A stretch of DNA of 61,415 bases from Nocardiopsis suaedae (GCF_027706745.1 NZ_JAQFWP010000041.1:1-61415); one strand, 5' to 3'; positions 34,601 through 41,829 are shown, numbered from the stretch's first letter. Translations and numbers: made by a program. The notes: generated by a model from the sequence alone, not told the origin.

Positions 34601-34737
34601 AAGCGCGCGTCGCCTTGAAGCGCCTCGGAGGGCGTGTGCCCGCGCCACGGGCCGAGAGCGTTCCGGAGGACGGGGCCGAAGAGGGCTCCGACCAGGTCGG
34701 AGAGCCGTCCGACCCCCGCGACCGCGGGGATCAGTAG
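31603..34737 (+). CDS. AfsR-type SARP regulator (OmpR-like HTH, BTAD, NB-ARC, TPR)
   Basis: A 1044-aa STAND-type transcription activator. An OmpR-like winged HTH (residues about 1-90, DFGVLGPISAW, then ARSVIQVQVSHLRR) and a BTAD domain (about 95-245) form the SARP part. The NB-ARC ATPase has Walker A GPGGVGKTS near 306-314, Walker B VLVVLDNAS near 385, and CGGLPLALRIIAGR near 467. TPR repeats fill about 690-1010. GTG 31603 is preferred because family similarity starts with FGVLGP. It likely regulates the two micro-proteins just upstream and perhaps the divergent membrane operon. Its stop overlaps the convergent gene by 7 bp. Confidence 0.88.
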   Translation: MDFGVLGPISAWRDDGEPVPVGGPRQRCVLGALLVDAGKEVPIDRLIEYLWDDDPPRTARSVIQVQVSHLRRAFPGLIVTTPGGYLADIDQQKVDLHRFRDLAARGHAAGSTEEAVALWERALECWKGRPFSGTGTDRLWYALGQPLVEERWATVAAWAGGAFSLGRYNDVVTRLTPLVREDPLRERLQYLLIAALNRSGQRAAALSAYQENRRYLAEELGVDPSPELADLHERILTDTEGRDAPAADAAPEPAAAEPPQAPWPTSATRNDLPRDLPDFTGRQEDLRELLEAAERGGDGAPVQVVTGPGGVGKTSLVVHAAHLLEHRYPDGAFFIDLNGFSPEQAPASPEAALGTLLRAVGVAPEALPDTLEERSALWRARLAGRRVLVVLDNASGYAQVHPLLAAAGSFTLITSRHDLPGLSGVGHLSLDMLGRDDSLLLLEMVLGKERVAAEPEDAGEVVQLCGGLPLALRIIAGRMLHRRRWTFAHVRQRLGEERRRFLELRVEGQSVEAVFELSYQSLTEEQRRIFCLLGTMIGGSIDLMGAADLLDIEPPDADDLLQDLVSVCLLDEPSADVYRFHDLIGDYARHKAAAELEGKAADAARWRLAEHYLERANEAAGHLGPRGHDYDLVVTRRSRYDSRFGDRDEAVAWFERHQENLVSVLDYFADRQAGEHTWQIADAVWRFYAVHGRTELLLSTQEKALAASREQGSERGSAVTLIGLGIAQGLAGRYVLALDLLQEAKELLMKLGDDGGLIRVEANLGMVYERLGRFRDAVAALTNVLEHARQVGDTALEYLQILNIGVMRQMIGEHEEAISAGKAVLDGPADVISPDTRAVAFRVIGDSYTGLGDFGQAVAYLEQGISAAQECGDHASEIFALNGLAIAVGGQGEIVRAERLHHEALELSEKASLGSADSEILNGLGLTYVRAGRGEEARDAYEKALRIARERKERYAEGKALLGLGTLRQPKDSREAETARDRLSASTAIFTELGVPEADEARVALKRLGGRVPAPRAESVPEDGAEEGSDQVGEPSDPRDRGDQ

Positions 34738-36386
34738 CCCTCCCAGGCCTCCTTCTCCTGCTGGTAGCCGATGACGGCCGGGTCGAGCAGCGTGGAGGCG
34801 CGCACGTCGCCGCCGCCCGCTCCGCCGTCGGACGCCCCGCGGGCGCGGTCCTTCGGGAACACCTTCGCGGCCTCGAGGATCCGGTCGTCGAGGAAGCGCA
34901 GCTCGGGCGCGTCCTCCGGCACCGCCAGCTCCGGGTCTCCGTCCCGCCCCGGCGCGGCCAGGTAGAATCCCCAGTTTCCGAAGCTCGGCACGTCCACGTT
35001 GTACGGGACGGTGCCCCACCCCGCCTCCTCCAGGGACGCGCCCACGCTCCAGTACGCGTCGTTGGCGAAGTAGGGCGACCCCGCCTGCACCGTCATCAGG
35101 CCGCCCTCGCGCAGGCGCTTCCGCACCAGCCCGTAGAACTCCACCGAGTACAGCTTCGCGGTCCCCACGTCGTCCGCGTCGGGCATGTCCACGATGACGG
35201 CGTCGAACCTCCGCCCGCCCTCGCGCAGCCAGTTGAACGCGTCGGTGTTGACGACCTCCGTCCGCGGGTCGTCCAGCGCGTCCCCGTTCAGCTCCGACAG
35301 GACCGGGTCCGTCCGCGCCAGCCGGGTGACGGCCGGGTCCAGGTCGACCAGGGTCAGGTGCTCCACGCCCGGGTACCGCAGCACCTCCCGCGCCGCCAGC
35401 CCGTCGCCGCCGCCGAGCACCAGCACGTCCCCGTGCGGCCCCGCCAGCGCCGGGTGCACCAGCGACTCGTGGTACCGGTACTCGTCCAGCGAGCTGAACT
35501 GCAGGTCCCCGTTGAGGAAGAGCCGGGTGTCCCGCCCGTCCCGGGTGACCACGATCTCCTGGTACTCCGAGCGCTCGGCGTGCACGATCGGGTCCCGGTA
35601 CAGCGCCTGCCGGGCGGTCACCTCGAACCGGCCGGCCTGCACGTAGGCGACGGCGAGCACCGCGACCACGACCGCCATCCCGACGGCCGCCCCGGCCCGG
35701 GCGCGCGGCGCCAGCTCGGACCGGAAGATCCACAGCACCACCCACATCCCGACCAGGGCGTTCAGCGCCCCGACCGCCAGCGTTCCCTCGACCAGGCCCA
35801 GCACCGGCAGCAGCAGGAACGGGAAGGCGAGCCCGCCGACGAGCCCGCCCACGTAGTCGGCGGCGAACAGGTCGGCGACCGCGTCGGCGGCGTCCTGGCG
35901 CCGGATCCGCTGGATGAGCTTCATCAGCAGCGGGATCTCGGCGCCGATCAGCGCCCCCACCGCGAACGCGCACACCACCAGCGCGGGCTGGTACAGCGAC
36001 AGGTAGGCGTAGGCGGCGTACAGCGCGAGCACCGACAGTCCGCCGACCAGCGACAAGGCGCCCTCGATCACCACGAACCAGAACGCGGGCCGGCCGGTGA
36101 GCCCCTTCGACGCCAGAGAGCCCACCCCCATGGCGAACACCATGACGCTGAGCACGATCGAGGCCTGCGTGACGGTATCGCCGAGCAGGTAGCTGCCCAG
36201 CGCCACCAGAGCCAGCTCGTACACCAGGCCGCAGGCGGCGCAGACGAAGACGCCCAGCAGCACCAGGAACCGGGCGGCCCGGGGGCCGACGGGAAGACGG
36301 GCGGGGGAGGCGCCCGCGTCGGGCGCCTCCCCCGCCGTGCCCTCCGCGGACCGTTCCGTGTCCACGGCGCCTTCGGATCCTGCCAT
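34731..36386 (-). CDS. Polytopic spermidine-synthase-like protein
   Basis: A 551-aa protein combining seven to eight TM helices (residues about 37-255) with a cytoplasmic spermidine-synthase-like Rossmann domain. That domain has LFLNGDLQFSSLDEYRYHES, the SAM-binding VLVLGGGDGLAAREVL near 318-333, LVDLDPAV and VDMPDADD. Fusions like this are commonly annotated as SpeE-like membrane proteins; real aminopropyl transfer is not assured. ATG 36386 overlaps the DUF350 stop as TGATG. It is the last gene of a DUF4178/DUF2617/small protein/DUF350 operon. Confidence 0.88.
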   Translation of the reverse strand: MAGSEGAVDTERSAEGTAGEAPDAGASPARLPVGPRAARFLVLLGVFVCAACGLVYELALVALGSYLLGDTVTQASIVLSVMVFAMGVGSLASKGLTGRPAFWFVVIEGALSLVGGLSVLALYAAYAYLSLYQPALVVCAFAVGALIGAEIPLLMKLIQRIRRQDAADAVADLFAADYVGGLVGGLAFPFLLLPVLGLVEGTLAVGALNALVGMWVVLWIFRSELAPRARAGAAVGMAVVVAVLAVAYVQAGRFEVTARQALYRDPIVHAERSEYQEIVVTRDGRDTRLFLNGDLQFSSLDEYRYHESLVHPALAGPHGDVLVLGGGDGLAAREVLRYPGVEHLTLVDLDPAVTRLARTDPVLSELNGDALDDPRTEVVNTDAFNWLREGGRRFDAVIVDMPDADDVGTAKLYSVEFYGLVRKRLREGGLMTVQAGSPYFANDAYWSVGASLEEAGWGTVPYNVDVPSFGNWGFYLAAPGRDGDPELAVPEDAPELRFLDDRILEAAKVFPKDRARGASDGGAGGGDVRASTLLDPAVIGYQQEKEAWEGY

Positions 36387-36805
36387 CAGGAGATCGCCGC
36401 CGCCACGACCAGGGCGACGGACACGTGGGCGGTGGCGTTCACCCAGGCGGCGGGGACGAGCTCGGTGTGGTTCACGGCGTCGCCCAGGCGGCCGGGGGTG
36501 AGCAGGTCGATCGCGGCGAACGACAGGGCCATCAGCACCAGGCCGATCACCCCGTAGACGGCGGTGAGCATCAGGCCTTCGGCGAGGCCGCCGTCGGAGG
36601 CGTAGATGGCCATCGCCACGACCATGGCGACGCCGAGGGTGTTGGCGGCCAGTACGAGCGTGGCGTTGGGGTTGCGGTTCTGCCAGATGAGGACGTGCAG
36701 CTTGCCGGGGGTGAGCAGGTCGACGATGAGGTATCCGGCCAGCATCAGGACGAGGCCGAGGGCCCCGTAGGCGAATACGGCCAGGGCTTCGTAGAGGATG
36801 AACAT
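36386..36805 (-). CDS. DUF350 family membrane protein
   Basis: A 139-aa protein with four TM helices arranged as two similar halves. Each half has a hydrophobic helix followed by DLLTPGK/R: LIVDLLTPGKLH near 25-37 and FAAIDLLTPGRLG near 94-107. This is the DUF350 internal duplication. Function unknown; its stop overlaps the start of the spermidine-synthase-like gene, so the two are coupled. Upstream, 147 bp separates it from the small membrane protein. Confidence 0.88.
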   Translation of the reverse strand: MFILYEALAVFAYGALGLVLMLAGYLIVDLLTPGKLHVLIWQNRNPNATLVLAANTLGVAMVVAMAIYASDGGLAEGLMLTAVYGVIGLVLMALSFAAIDLLTPGRLGDAVNHTELVPAAWVNATAHVSVALVVAAAIS

Positions 36806-36952
36806 GGCGTCTCGGGGGTTCCTTGTCTGTCGCGTTCCGTCAGGGGCCGTCGGCGCGGACTGCCGCCGCGCCGGGGCAGGGGGTCGGGGACGGTCCAGGT
36901 CAGGCGGCCCGGCCGGGGCGTCGCGGTCACTGCGCCGGTGCCGTCTGCGGCC

Positions 36953-37291
36953 TCACTTGCCGAAGCCGGGGCCGCCGCCGCGGAAGCCGGAGCCGTCGCG
37001 GGAGCTGCCGCCCCAGGACGAGAAGAAGCCGCCCCCGCTCGAACCGCTGTTGTTGTTGTGGCCGCTGGAGCCGCGCGAGTTCGAGGAGCACCCGACGTAG
37101 ATGTACTCGCCGTTCTCCTTCTCGTAGTCGCCGCGGTCGTCCCGGTACACGTACTCGCCGTTGACCCGGTCGTAGTCGCCGCACTCGGGGCGGCCCGACG
37201 CGTTGCCGATCGCGACGAAGACCACGACGACGATCACGCCGGCCAGGCCGATGAGCAGCAGGATCTTGCCCGTGTTCCCTTCTATGTTCAC
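36953..37291 (-). CDS. Small single-pass membrane protein with Tyr/Gly repeats
   Basis: A 112-aa protein: one N-terminal TM helix (KILLLIGLAGVIVVVVFVAI, near 9-28), then an external part with an internal repeat, GDYDRVNGEYVYRD and GDYEKENGEYIYVG, bracketed by two Cys that may pair. The tail is Ser/Gly/Asn-rich and ends GGPGFGK. GTG 37291 overlaps the DUF2617 stop as GTGA. In related operons a DUF4247 protein may hold this place, but I do not see that domain. Function unknown. Confidence 0.78.
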   Translation of the reverse strand: MNIEGNTGKILLLIGLAGVIVVVVFVAIGNASGRPECGDYDRVNGEYVYRDDRGDYEKENGEYIYVGCSSNSRGSSGHNNNSGSSGGGFFSSWGGSSRDGSGFRGGGPGFGK

Positions 37292-38001
37292 GGGGCGGGG
37301 CTCCTTTCCTCGGATGGGTGGGGGGCGGTGCCCTGGGCGGCGACGCGGGTCCGCGTGCGGGTGCGGACCAGCTCGCCGGTCTGCGGGTAGGCGTGCCAGG
37401 TGCGCCACTCCAGGCATCCGGGGGCGGGGGACGCGGAGGCGAGGGCGGTCACCGCGGACGGCGCCCCGGGGAAGGCGGCGGCGACCGCGGCGGGGTCGCC
37501 GTCGAGCCGGCGGACCAGGGCGCGGACGCGCCGGTCCAGCTCGGGGCCGGAGAGCCGGTCGACGGTGCTGGTGAAGGAGTAGGAGGCCAGGCCGGGGACG
37601 TCGGGGGCGGCCGAGCCGGGCAGGTGCCCGTCGGCGCCCGGCAGGCAGGCGACGGTCTCCACGGCCCGGGCGCGGACCCGGGGGCCGCTCGCCAGCACGA
37701 CCTGGTGCGAGGCCCCGAGGACCCGCAGCTCGACCCGGACCCCGCCCAGCAGCGCGGTGCGCGTGGCCAGGGCGGGCAGCGGCGGGTGCTCCAGCGTCCA
37801 GACGAGGTCGCGGGCGCGGGTGTCGGCGAAGGGCACGGAGACCGGGACGGCGGTGCCGCGGCCGTCGGCTCCGGCCGCGGGTCTCGGGGCGCCGTCGGCG
37901 TCGCCGCCGGAACCGGCGTCGGGACCGGCGTCGGGACCGGCGTCGGGACCGGCGCCGGATCCGGGACCGGCGTGGGCCCCGGGAGCGGATGCGGTGCGCA
38001 C
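37288..38001 (-). CDS. DUF2617 family protein
   Basis: A 237-aa protein whose conserved part begins at VPVSVPFADTRARDLVWTLE and includes GASHQVVLA and a late CLEWRTWHAYPQTGELVRTRT motif, matching DUF2617. The N-terminal about 50 residues are a Gly-Asp-Ala-Gly-Pro low-complexity stretch made by short DNA repeats at 37917-37965. GTG 38001 lies one base past the DUF4178 stop; GTG 38010 overlapping it is an alternative, and a much shorter start is conceivable. Function unknown. Confidence 0.78.
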   Translation of the reverse strand: MRTASAPGAHAGPGSGAGPDAGPDAGPDAGSGGDADGAPRPAAGADGRGTAVPVSVPFADTRARDLVWTLEHPPLPALATRTALLGGVRVELRVLGASHQVVLASGPRVRARAVETVACLPGADGHLPGSAAPDVPGLASYSFTSTVDRLSGPELDRRVRALVRRLDGDPAAVAAAFPGAPSAVTALASASPAPGCLEWRTWHAYPQTGELVRTRTRTRVAAQGTAPHPSEERSPAP

Positions 38002-38002
38002 G

Positions 38003-38653
38003 TCAGGCACCCGGCCCTTCGGAGGCGCCGGAGGAGTAGACGGTGAGGGCACCGCGCTGGACGGGCGTGCCGGTCGCCGCCTCCCAGCCGCCGTGGTCGA
38101 AGCGCTCGAAGGAGAGCAGCGAACCGTCGTCGGCCTCGTAGTCGGCGTAGTCCATGCCGCCGGAGGCGCGCAGCCCGGTGGTGCCCTCCGACCGGTAGGA
38201 GGCGCTGCCGCGCTCGGAGAGGCGGTAGCGCACCCCGTCCAGCTCCAGGGAGGACGGGCCGGGGACCAGGTCCACCTCGGGGCGGGCGGTCCACAGGGCC
38301 ATCTGGAGGTCGGGGTCCTCTTCGACGGACAGCCAGCGGCGGGCGGCCTGCCCGCCCCCGGTGTCGGTGCCCTGCGCGTCGACGAAGTGCTCGGCCCACT
38401 GCGCGCCGCCCTCGGAGAGCCGCAGGGTGCCGCGCACCCAGGAGCGCTCGGCCCCGAGCTCGATCATGTCCCCGGCGCGGAGGGCGAGGGGGTCGCCGTT
38501 GATGTCGCCGACGTCGGCGAACGGGTCGCGCGGGGCGGGGGGAGCGGACGGGGCGGGACGGTCGCGGCGGCGGAGTTGGGCGATCAGGATCGCCGCTCCG
38601 AGGACGACCAGTGCGCCCAGCAGGATCAGGACCACGGTCGTGAGGGTGTCCAA
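38003..38653 (-). CDS. DUF4178 family membrane-anchored protein
   Basis: A 216-aa protein. One N-terminal TM helix (VVLILLGALVVLGAAILIAQL, residues about 7-27), a Pro/Arg linker, then a DUF4178 beta-rich domain: LRAGDMIELGAERSWVRGTL, ARRWLSVEEDPDL and VRYRLSERGSASY. First gene of the minus-strand operon running to the SpeE-like gene at 34731. Surveys have linked DUF4178, DUF350 and spermidine-synthase-like proteins to envelope-stress (PspA-type) neighbourhoods; no PspA gene lies in this window. Confidence 0.85.
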   Translation of the reverse strand: MDTLTTVVLILLGALVVLGAAILIAQLRRRDRPAPSAPPAPRDPFADVGDINGDPLALRAGDMIELGAERSWVRGTLRLSEGGAQWAEHFVDAQGTDTGGGQAARRWLSVEEDPDLQMALWTARPEVDLVPGPSSLELDGVRYRLSERGSASYRSEGTTGLRASGGMDYADYEADDGSLLSFERFDHGGWEAATGTPVQRGALTVYSSGASEGPGA

Positions 38654-38867
38654 GGCGCTCCTCCGGAGCTCGGGTGTCGAAGTCCGGCCCTTTGGGACGC
38701 GTGGGCCGGACCCAGGGTTCCACCTGCGCGGTCACGACACCGTCACGGTTTCGGTGCAGGTCCGCCGGAATTCGCGTCGGGGCCGCCGGAGTACGCACCC
38801 CGTTTCCACGGGGGACGGCTCACCGATGCCGGGACGACGCCCTCGTCGTTCAGGACGCCTTCTTCGT

Positions 38868-39215
38868 TCAGGACGAAGAGCGTGACGGGACGTTCCAGCG
38901 GCCGGCGGAGGAGCGGGCGAAGGCGTCGCGCAGGAGTGCGGCGTCCCCGTGGGCGCGGCACAGGTCCCCGTGGACGTCGCCGCCCTCGCGCGGGTCGGGG
39001 CAGCCCTCCGCGGCGCAGCGCCGGTCGCCGAGGCGCGAGCGGAGGACGCGGACGGCGTCGGTGTGCGCCGCGCAGTACGGCTCGTCGGGATCGGTCATCC
39101 CGATACAGCCGGGCACGGCGCACACCCGCTCCCCGTTGAGTCGGCGGGACAGGCGCACCCACCAGGGGAAGGGCCGCGCTTCATCGGGGTCGGGGATGGT
39201 GGTCGCGGCACCCAT
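38868..39215 (-). CDS. Small Cys/His-rich hypothetical protein
   Basis: A 115-aa protein with two similar zinc-ribbon-like modules: CAVPGC...YCAAH (near 32-50) and CAAEGC...DLCRAH (near 67-89), each a Cx4C pair followed by CxxH. The repeated spacing argues that it is coding and binds two metal ions. No catalytic motif is seen. The SD is weak (AGGG). It stands alone between the DUF4178 operon and tRNA-Pro, with 214 bp of uncharacterised sequence on its 3' side. Confidence 0.6.
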   Translation of the reverse strand: MGAATTIPDPDEARPFPWWVRLSRRLNGERVCAVPGCIGMTDPDEPYCAAHTDAVRVLRSRLGDRRCAAEGCPDPREGGDVHGDLCRAHGDAALLRDAFARSSAGRWNVPSRSSS

Positions 39216-39269
39216 GCCCTGAAGGTGCGACGGGGGAGTGGGCCCGGCAAGGGAAAGGGCCGCCCCCGG

Positions 39270-39366
39270 CCGTTCTTCTCTAGAGAGGTTTGGCCCGGCT
39301 CTTTGCGGAAAGAGCTCCTCTACGCGCGAGGACCGGGGAGGCCGCGCCTGAGGGCGCGGCCTCCCC
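39270..39366 (+). ncRNA. Possible structured small RNA ending in a terminator
   Basis: Three consecutive dyads: TCTCTAGAGA (39277-39286), GCTCTTT-GCGG-AAAGAGC (39298-39315) and a perfect 14-bp GC stem with TGAG loop (39335-39366) that looks like a terminator. No plus-strand gene precedes it that would need termination. An untranslated RNA is one explanation; a boundary terminator for antisense transcription is another. Confidence 0.3.
39335..39366. terminator. Orphan GC-rich terminator
   Basis: Left arm 39335-39348, right arm 39353-39366, 4-base loop, perfect 14-bp stem. It lies between a minus-strand gene start and tRNA-Pro. Confidence 0.6.
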
Positions 39367-39504
39367 GTATCGCGTCCGGACGCTAACCCCCGTGCGGGAC
39401 GGTCCGGAAGGCTCCTGCCTCCGGGTTCACGTCCGCCCCCGGATCATCTCGCTTTCGCGTGTGCGAGCACCCCTGTGCGTCCGCTAGACTGATCAGCGTT
39501 GCCA

Positions 39505-39578
39505 CGGGGTGTAGCGCAGCTTGGCAGCGCGCTTCGTTCGGGACGAAGAGGTCGTGGGTTCAAATCCCGCCACCCCGA
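39505..39578 (+). tRNA. tRNA-Pro (CGG anticodon)
   Basis: A 74-nt cloverleaf: acceptor CGGGGTG/CACCCCG, D arm AGCGCAGCTTGGCAGCGC, anticodon loop TTCGGGA (anticodon CGG, codon CCG), and T arm GTGGGTTCAAATCCCGC. CCA is not encoded. TAGACT at 39485-39490 is a good -10, placing transcription start a few bases before the tRNA. A terminator follows. Confidence 0.97.
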
Positions 39579-39584
39579 CAGTGG

Positions 39585-39617
39585 AACGGGCGTCCATGCA
39601 CATGGACGCCCGTTTTT
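39585..39617 (+). terminator. Intrinsic terminator of tRNA-Pro
   Basis: AACGGGCGTCCATG pairs with CATGGACGCCCGTT across CA, followed by a T run: a classic 14-bp rho-independent terminator 7 bp after the tRNA. Confidence 0.92.
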
Positions 39618-39851
39618 CGTGTTCGGCCTCCCCAAGGCCCCGACGGCGACAGTCGGAACGTCGACGACGGCCCTGCTCGGTGAGGACCGATCCCGTCGGC
39701 CCCGGCCGGAGTGTGCTTCCTCTTCGAGCGCTTCACGGCACACGCTTCACCCCGAGGACGTGGGCCAGGCGGCGTCCCCACCTCCCGCCGTGCGGGGCAC
39801 CGTGGCCGAGTGGGTCCACCCCGCCCCCACGAGGCGTAGGACGCATGCGCG

Positions 39852-40430
39852 TCAGTCCATGATGAGCCGGTCCACCAGGAGTTGCGTCCTCCGTTCGGCG
39901 TCGCCCTTCGGGAGCCGGCCCGATCGGCCCAGGGTCGCCAGGCCGTGCAGGGACGCCCAGAACACCTCGGTGAACAGTCCCGGGTCGATGCCGTCCCCGG
40001 CGACCTCGCCGAGGGGGTCCAGCAGGGAGGCGAAGGCGTCCTTCAGCGGCTCCGGGGTGTCCTCCTGGGCGAACACCAGGCCGCCGTCGAGCCGGAAGAC
40101 GGCGTCGTAGACCGCCGGGTTGCTCTCGGCGAAGCCGAGGTAGGCGCGGGCGAGGGCGGTGACCCGGGCGCGCGGGGTGTCGGCGGCGGACGCCGCGGCC
40201 CGCGCCGCCGCGGCCATCTCGGCGGCGCCTTCGAGGGCGACGGCGCCGATGATCTCGCGCTTGCCGCGGAAGTGGCTGTAGAGGACGGGCTGGCTGTACT
40301 CGATGTGCTCGGAGAGCCTCCGGGTGGTGACCGCGTCCCAGCCGTGCTCCTCGGCGATCTCGCGGGCCGCCGCCACGATGAGGCGCTCGCGGTCCGCCCG
40401 TTCGCGCTTCTTGCGCTCCTGTACCGACAT
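39852..40430 (-). CDS. TetR-family regulator, divergent from DUF1772 gene
   Basis: A 192-aa TetR repressor. The HTH lies near residues 15-62 (RLIVAAAREIAEEHGWDAVT, then LYSHFRGKREI). The C-terminal half has the helical ligand domain found in TetR_C/WHG-type members (AYLGFAESNPAVYDAVFRLD). It diverges from the DUF1772 gene, and CTAGC-type palindromes in the shared 91-bp region are its obvious operators, one within 10 bp of its own start. The ligand is unknown. Confidence 0.92.
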   Translation of the reverse strand: MSVQERKKRERADRERLIVAAAREIAEEHGWDAVTTRRLSEHIEYSQPVLYSHFRGKREIIGAVALEGAAEMAAAARAAASAADTPRARVTALARAYLGFAESNPAVYDAVFRLDGGLVFAQEDTPEPLKDAFASLLDPLGEVAGDGIDPGLFTEVFWASLHGLATLGRSGRLPKGDAERRTQLLVDRLIMD

Positions 40431-40439
40431 GGATCGATG

Positions 40440-40452
40440 CTAGCACCGCTAG
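40440..40452. promoter_or_regulatory. TetR operator 1
   Basis: CTAGCACCGCTAG: CTAGC arms around ACC, 10 bp before the TetR start codon. A further CTAGCG half-site is near 40474. Confidence 0.7.
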
Positions 40453-40490
40453 ACAAGCGAGCGCCGTTAGTACTAGCGTCGCTTCAATAG

Positions 40491-40503
40491 CTAGCAGTGC
40501 TAG
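40491..40503. promoter_or_regulatory. TetR operator 2
   Basis: CTAGCAGTGCTAG is a perfect 13-bp palindrome 19 bp before the DUF1772 start. It is 51 bp, close to five helical turns, from operator 1, so both lie on one DNA face. Confidence 0.75.
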
Positions 40504-40521
40504 ATCTTAGAAGGGGTCGCC

Positions 40522-40968
40522 ATGCTCGACGCACTGGAGGTCGTCACCATCGTGGTGGTCGGCGTGATGGTGGGGGTGGAGTTCTCCGTCGCCTTCGTCG
40601 TCACCCCGATCCTCGACGCCCTTCCCGACGACAGCGCCCTGCGGGGGCGCGCCCACGGGGGCCGGATGCTCGGCGCCCTGATGCCGTTCTGGTACATCGG
40701 GTCGCTCGCCCTCGTCGGTGTGCGGGCCGCCGCGGGATGGGGCGCCCCGGGCACCGCACTCGTCGTCGCCGGGGCCGCGCTGCTGATCCTCAGCGTGGTC
40801 ATGTCGCTCCTGCTGCTCGTCCCGATCAACGACCGGGGCAGGACGTGGACCCCTGAGAACCACCCGGCCGACTGGAAACAGCAGATGAAGCGCTGGGACC
40901 GCTACCACTACGCCCGCGTCGCGATCATCATCGCCGCCTTCGCCCTCTTGGCCGCCGCCCTGGCCTGA
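40522..40968 (+). CDS. DUF1772 (anthrone-oxygenase-like) membrane protein
   Basis: A 148-aa protein with four TM helices: VVTIVVVGVMVGVEFSVAFV near 7-28, a second near 54-70, ALVVAGAALLILSVVMSLLL near 77-97 and the last near 132-147. The loop PINDRGRTWTPENHPADWKQ and the following WDRYHYAR are typical of DUF1772, a family that includes anthrone oxygenases such as those of aromatic polyketide pathways. GAAGGGG precedes the ATG. The divergent TetR protein very likely represses it. The substrate is unknown; no polyketide genes are nearby. Confidence 0.85.
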   Translation: MLDALEVVTIVVVGVMVGVEFSVAFVVTPILDALPDDSALRGRAHGGRMLGALMPFWYIGSLALVGVRAAAGWGAPGTALVVAGAALLILSVVMSLLLLVPINDRGRTWTPENHPADWKQQMKRWDRYHYARVAIIIAAFALLAAALA

Positions 40969-40999
40969 GCCCGTGTTCCCGTTGAAGTGCACGGCCCCG

Positions 41000-41024
41000 G
41001 AGCCCTGTCTCAGAGGCAGGGCTC
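41000..41024. terminator. Bidirectional terminator
   Basis: GAGCCCTGTCTC and GAGGCAGGGCTC pair with one G-T wobble and a very short loop. It lies between convergent genes (DUF1772 and the bicistron at 41051). Confidence 0.7.
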
Positions 41025-41050
41025 TCGGTCGCTGTCGTCCGGCGTCGGCC

Positions 41051-41425
41051 TCAAGCGGCCGACTTCATAGGAGCGACCTTGTTGAGGGCGGGGCCCCTGC
41101 CCAGGCGTGCGGCGAGATCGACCAGCTCGGCGAGAACGCGCCGTTCCCGTTCGGCCTGTTGCCGCTCCCAGCGTCGGTAGTACCGCCTCACTCGGCCTGC
41201 GGTCGGGATTCGTCGGAGGTGCCGGTCGGACGCTGCGAGCACCGCTTCGAGGGTGTCGAGGTCACGGCACGAGACTTGGGTGTCGTGGAGCTTGTGCACG
41301 GCGTTGAACAGCAGGTGCTCGCCGTCGCTCGTGTAGCCGATTCCCCAGCTGGTGTACCGCAGGGTGAGGTCCATGAAGCGCGCGTACCGGGTGCCGTCCA
41401 GAGGTGGCGGGGTGTAGCTGATCAT
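41051..41425 (-). CDS. Hypothetical protein, second of a bicistron
   Basis: A 124-aa soluble protein of no recognised family. The first half has an Asp/Tyr-rich beta-type sequence (LTLRYTSWGIGYTSDGEHLL) and VHKLHDTQVSCRDLDTLEAV; the second half is a highly charged helix (RRYYRRWERQQAERERRVL) possibly a coiled coil. Its ATG overlaps the upstream gene stop as ATGA, so the two proteins are made together, perhaps as a complex. The pair diverges from the HTH-UTRA regulator at 42052. Confidence 0.65.
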   Translation of the reverse strand: MISYTPPPLDGTRYARFMDLTLRYTSWGIGYTSDGEHLLFNAVHKLHDTQVSCRDLDTLEAVLAASDRHLRRIPTAGRVRRYYRRWERQQAERERRVLAELVDLAARLGRGPALNKVAPMKSAA

Positions 41426-41799
41426 GGCCGACCCTCCGAGCCGCGGATGCTGATCCGGTAGTTGACCGGGAACAGGGCCGGGGCGAGCCGCAGGGCGCGC
41501 ACCGTGGTGTCGAGGTCTTTGGAGTCCGCCTGCTCGAGCACCCCGCAGACGTAGTCGGCGCGAGCGGACCGGATCCGCTCCCGCACGTTCCGGTGTGCGA
41601 AGTCGTAGGGCGGTGCGACGTCCATTGCGTCGCGGACTGCATCGAAGAGGTCGTTCAGGGTGCTCATCGGGCAGATCCCGACGGCGTCGATATAGCTATC
41701 GGCGGGGCGGTCGGACTGCGACCGCGGGCGGTGGTGCAGGGACCGTGAGAACGGGCACGTGCCGTTCCGGTCCGGTGGCTTGGCGGTGGAACTGGGCAT
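41422..41799 (-). CDS. Hypothetical protein, first of a bicistron
   Basis: A 125-aa protein without a recognised domain. GAGGAG lies 7 nt before ATG 41799, which favours this start over the internal Met at 41667. The conserved-looking part is the C-terminal 80 residues: LNDLFDAVRDAMDVAPPYDF, RNVRERIRSARADYVCGVLE and LFPVNYRISIRG. The N-terminal 45 residues are polar and probably disordered. Coupled to the next gene by ATGA. Function unknown. Confidence 0.62.
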   Translation of the reverse strand: MPSSTAKPPDRNGTCPFSRSLHHRPRSQSDRPADSYIDAVGICPMSTLNDLFDAVRDAMDVAPPYDFAHRNVRERIRSARADYVCGVLEQADSKDLDTTVRALRLAPALFPVNYRISIRGSEGRP

Positions 41800-41829
41800 G
41801 GTGTGCTCCTCAGGGGCATCTGCGGTATG

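Noticed and set aside
31021-35973. A very long minus-strand open frame (1650 codons) over the SARP gene
   Set aside because: It is antisense to a gene with clear HTH, NB-ARC and TPR motifs. Long opposite-strand frames are expected in very GC-rich DNA, and the product has no domain.
38743-39162. Overlapping minus-strand frame beside the small Cys/His protein
   Set aside because: The alternative frame lacks the repeated Cx4C/CxxH pattern and is Arg/Pro-rich, so the 38868-39215 frame is preferred.
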